Source of the DNA: Chloroflexota bacterium
Lineage (GTDB): Bacteria; Chloroflexota; Anaerolineae; UBA1429
Length of the DNA stretch: 7,902 nt
Direction of reading: 5' to 3'
Assembly (NCBI GenBank): GCA_014360745.1
Contig: JACIWY010000156.1
Coordinates: forward strand, 1-7,902
Shown: in pieces, positions 6,250 to 7,902 of the stretch
Position numbering within the stretch: the first letter of the stretch is position 1
Layout of the letters: every line of letters starts with the position of its first letter
Made by a program: the position numbers and the translations under genes
Notes under the pieces: generated by a model
The model's input: the letters and a program-made list of their open reading frames with translations, nothing else
The model's database searches: none
What the model was told of the DNA's origin: nothing

Positions 6250-6762
6250 CTAAACATCCCCTCCATACACCTCGCGAAATCGTTCGCGAGCCCGATACAA
6301 ACGCGTCTTGACCGTCCCCTCCGAAAGTCCCATCATCTCGGCCACTTCGGCCACCGAGTAACCCTGCACGCCGTAGAGAACGAGCGGCACGCGATATTTG
6401 AGCGGGAGCTTGTTCAGTGCGTTCTGCACGGCCTCGCGCTCTCCCACAGCGCGTTGGAGGTCTCGATCAGGCACATTCAAACTATCCCTATCCAACAAAG
6501 GAAGCCATTCGATCAGCTTTCGCCGGCGCAAGAGGTCATAGGCGGTGTTGGTGGCGATACGATACAACCACGCCCGGTCGTTGGCGCCGTCGGGCAAGCC
6601 CGCCAAAGCGTTATATGCCTTGACGAACACATCCTGCGCAACTTCCTCCGCATTGGCTGCATCGCCCAAGAGACGATAGAGGTAATTCAAAATCGGCTTG
6701 TGATACCGATCGAACAACCCCTCAAAACGGGCGACCAGCTCGGCCTGCCGATCAGGGTTCAT
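6250..6762 (-). CDS. ECF-family RNA polymerase sigma factor, 170 aa
   Basis: This is an extracytoplasmic function sigma factor that directs RNA polymerase to a small set of promoters. Region 2 covers about 14-82: DAANAEEVAQDVFVKAY (34-50) is the core-binding 2.2 segment and RAWLYRIATNTAYDLLRRRK (63-82) the 2.3/2.4 segment for -10 melting and recognition. Region 4 covers about 109-163, with LNKLPLKYRVPLVL (116-129) and a helix-turn-helix at 135-160 (YSVAEVAEMMGLSEGTVKTR) for -35 recognition. There is no region 1 or 3, and the length is typical. The start ATG 6762 has AGGA three bases upstream; no other in-frame start fits better. The stop precedes the anti-sigma ATG by one base, so the pair is an operon. 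Sigma factors of this kind usually activate their own promoter, which I cannot prove here. The signal sensed is unknown. Confidence 0.95.
   Translation of the reverse strand: MNPDRQAELVARFEGLFDRYHKPILNYLYRLLGDAANAEEVAQDVFVKAYNALAGLPDGANDRAWLYRIATNTAYDLLRRRKLIEWLPLLDRDSLNVPDRDLQRAVGEREAVQNALNKLPLKYRVPLVLYGVQGYSVAEVAEMMGLSEGTVKTRLYRARERFREVYGGDV
6258..6264 (-). promoter_or_regulatory. Shine-Dalgarno site for the anti-sigma gene, inside the sigma gene
   Basis: GGAGGGG on the minus strand encodes the last glycines of the sigma factor and stands 9-11 bases before ATG 6248. It overlaps the in-frame ATG 6266 and leaves only two bases before ATG 6257, so it favours 6248 as the start. Its location inside the sigma reading frame means it is exposed to ribosomes finishing the sigma factor. 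Confidence 0.6.
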
Positions 6763-6794
6763 CTATCCTGTCCATGCCCGGGCAGTGGATCTCT

Positions 6795-6844
6795 TATTGG
6801 TGTGACGAACAAGTCGCCGGACAAGTCACAGAGAATAACCAATA
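6795..6844. repeat. Direct and inverted repeats upstream of the sigma gene, possible operator
   Basis: TGTGAC (6801-6806) and GTCACA (6825-6830) form an inverted repeat around 18 bases. Just outside it, TATTGG (6795-6800) and CCAATA (6839-6844) are also inverted, with eight extra bases on the right arm. Inside, ACAAGTC occurs twice (6809-6815 and 6821-6827), offset by 12 bases. The half-site spacing is too wide for a standard CRP/FNR-type box. It lies 33-82 bases before the sigma start codon, within or near the expected leader. Confidence 0.45.
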
Positions 6845-6861
6845 GAACGCGGCAACAAGGC

Positions 6862-6890
6862 CAAATACAGCCCCATTGCCGCGATGACAA
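6862..6890 (-). promoter_or_regulatory. Weak candidate promoter for the sigma/anti-sigma operon
   Basis: On the minus strand TTGTCA (6890-6885) is followed after 17 bases by TATTTG (6867-6862). The -35 is five of six and the -10 only three of six. Transcription would start near 6855, giving a leader of about 90 bases that includes the repeats. A recognisable ECF-type AAC/CGT promoter is not seen, so autoregulation has no direct sequence support. Confidence 0.22.
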
Positions 6891-6969
6891 TTCAAAAAGC
6901 AAACGACCGGCACTGCAACCCGGCCCTCAACAGCCCGCTTGCGTACAGAAGGCCGGCAGCCCCAAAGGG

Positions 6970-7902
6970 CTAAGCGATACAGCGCAGCCGCAACGCCATA
7001 TAAGGCTTGCCGGGCAACGCCACGGTGAAACGACCGCCATAGACATCCGGCTGGGTCTCGATGGTCATCTCCCAAGTGTCGATGACATCCACCCTATAGC
7101 GAGCCCCCTCCGGCAGGCGCACCGGCACGAGCGCGGGCTGCTGAATGCCAAAATAGGCCAGGTAGTAGCTTTCCCCCTTGCCGGCGCAAGGGAAGCGGCT
7201 CTCAATGACCCCCTCGACCGGATCAAGGCCATCAGCCGGCCCCTCCTCAAGGATGCCGCGCAAGAACGCCAGGCGCGCGGGGCTCTGGCCGTGTAGCACG
7301 CCCCCCTTGGACCACCACAAGATGTCCTCCGGGTGCAGATAGGTCTCGCCATGGCCGACATAGCCGCCGCGCACGGTCCCCTCCCAGAACTTGCGCACCA
7401 TCTCTTGCGCCGGGATACATCCCCAGCGCTGGGGGATATTGCCTTCGTACTTGCACTCATCCACGATGACCGGCTTACCGTACTCGGCGCGCCAAGCATC
7501 GACCCGCTCCACATCGTTATGTTGGATCGATACATGGCTCACCCATGGCCGCGCATAGTCATACAAAACACGGCAGTTGTGCACCGAGCGCATATGCCCA
7601 TAAGGATCGCTCTCTTGGACAATGCGGAAAAAGCGGTCCCAATCGACCATGGTCTTGGCCTTCATCAGGTCAAACTCATTGGCCAACGACCACCAGACGT
7701 TGCGATAAGCCGCCAATCGCGCCACCACGTAACGTAGATAGCGCTCGTCCGTCTCGGGGTCCATCGTTGCATATCCCCAGCGATCGTAGGGATGAAAGAG
7801 GATCAAATCCGCCTCGATCCCCAAATCGCAGAGATCCGCCACCCGTTGTTCCAGATGGCGCCAGAAAGGCGGGTTAAAGCGCGTCCAATCCCATTCCCCC
7901 GG
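6970..7902 (-). CDS. Glycoside hydrolase, clan GH-A-like (DUF4038/DUF5605-like), 5'-truncated by window edge
   Basis: The frame runs unbroken off the right edge, so 310 C-terminal residues are visible. A GTG at 7842 is in frame, but the 20 codons before it (EWDWTRFNPPFWRHLEQR) clearly belong to the same domain, so it is not the start. Residues are counted from the edge. FNPPFWRHLEQRVADLCDLGIEADLILFHPYDRWG matches the DUF4038-type TIM barrel as I recall it. WSLANEF with N75-E76 fits the Asn-Glu pair holding the acid/base of clan GH-A enzymes, and PVIVDECKYEG with E149 fits the nucleophile strand. Residues from about 225 form a beta-rich tail resembling DUF5605. The missing part probably includes an N-terminal beta domain and the first barrel strands. 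It likely cleaves a plant- or cell-wall-type glycoside; the substrate is unknown. Localisation cannot be judged without the N-terminus. Confidence 0.88.
   Translation of the reverse strand, partial: PGEWDWTRFNPPFWRHLEQRVADLCDLGIEADLILFHPYDRWGYATMDPETDERYLRYVVARLAAYRNVWWSLANEFDLMKAKTMVDWDRFFRIVQESDPYGHMRSVHNCRVLYDYARPWVSHVSIQHNDVERVDAWRAEYGKPVIVDECKYEGNIPQRWGCIPAQEMVRKFWEGTVRGGYVGHGETYLHPEDILWWSKGGVLHGQSPARLAFLRGILEEGPADGLDPVEGVIESRFPCAGKGESYYLAYFGIQQPALVPVRLPEGARYRVDVIDTWEMTIETQPDVYGGRFTVALPGKPYMALRLRCIA

Larger units (their letters stand above)
6763..6969. other. Intergenic control region between hydrolase 3' end and sigma gene
   Basis: This 207-base stretch separates two genes on the same (-) strand and has no credible gene. 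At the hydrolase stop, AGCCC/GGGCT form a 5-bp hairpin (6958-6971) with no T run after it, so it is not a standard terminator. A TTTTT run occurs at 6898-6894 after a weak GCCGG/CCGGT stem. The sigma-proximal half holds the repeats described separately. Read-through from the hydrolase gene into the sigma gene is possible. Confidence 0.5.

Noticed and set aside
6801..6830. TGTGA...TCACA as a CRP/FNR-type binding site
   Set aside because: The half-sites are about 20 bases apart instead of six, so it does not fit that protein family; kept only as an unexplained repeat.
6238..7296. A 352-codon open frame on the plus strand opposite the sigma and hydrolase genes
   Set aside because: It spans two minus-strand genes with clear family motifs and the gap between them. 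Its composition is Arg/Gln/His-rich with no domain, as expected for an antisense frame in GC-rich DNA.

Overview
The window looks like a chromosomal segment of a GC-rich, probably anaerobic or facultatively anaerobic bacterium. Chloroflexota (Anaerolineae or a relative) is the best guess. The evidence is indirect: an anti-sigma factor with a very long Pro/Thr-rich tail full of PTPT motifs and Thr-rich helical stretches, an oxygen-sensitive radical SAM activase, a DUF3604-type protein and a DUF4038/DUF5605-like glycoside hydrolase. No rRNA or marker gene confirms this. I saw no tRNA, rRNA, CRISPR array, insertion sequence or phage gene.

Layout from left to right. (1) 72-2859, + strand: a 703-residue DUF3604 (PHP-like metal-dependent hydrolase) protein, with an 8-base overlap into a GNAT N-acetyltransferase gene; this is a likely two-gene operon. 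(2) 2929-3519, - strand: an unrecognised membrane protein with about six predicted helices, convergent with the GNAT gene. (3) 3520-3708: a divergent control region with a near-consensus sigma70-type promoter firing rightward. A 20-codon leader frame begins at the predicted transcription start and ends in an ATGA overlap with the next gene. (4) 3709-4608, + strand: a glycyl-radical-enzyme activating protein with three Fe-S cysteine clusters, but no glycyl radical enzyme in the window. (5) 4615-4656: a 13-bp hairpin between convergent genes. (6) 6762-4710, - strand: an ECF sigma factor followed directly by its membrane-anchored zinc-binding anti-sigma factor, as a translationally coupled pair. 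(7) 6763-6969: an intergenic control region with direct and inverted repeats. (8) 7902-6970, - strand: the C-terminal part of a clan GH-A-like glycoside hydrolase whose 5' end lies outside the window.

The clearest functional unit is the sigma/anti-sigma pair, which probably links an extracytoplasmic signal to transcription. The other genes do not form an obvious single pathway. I do not see a demonstrable new system. The most unusual points are the activase without a partner and its leader frame, and the size and composition of the anti-sigma outer domain.
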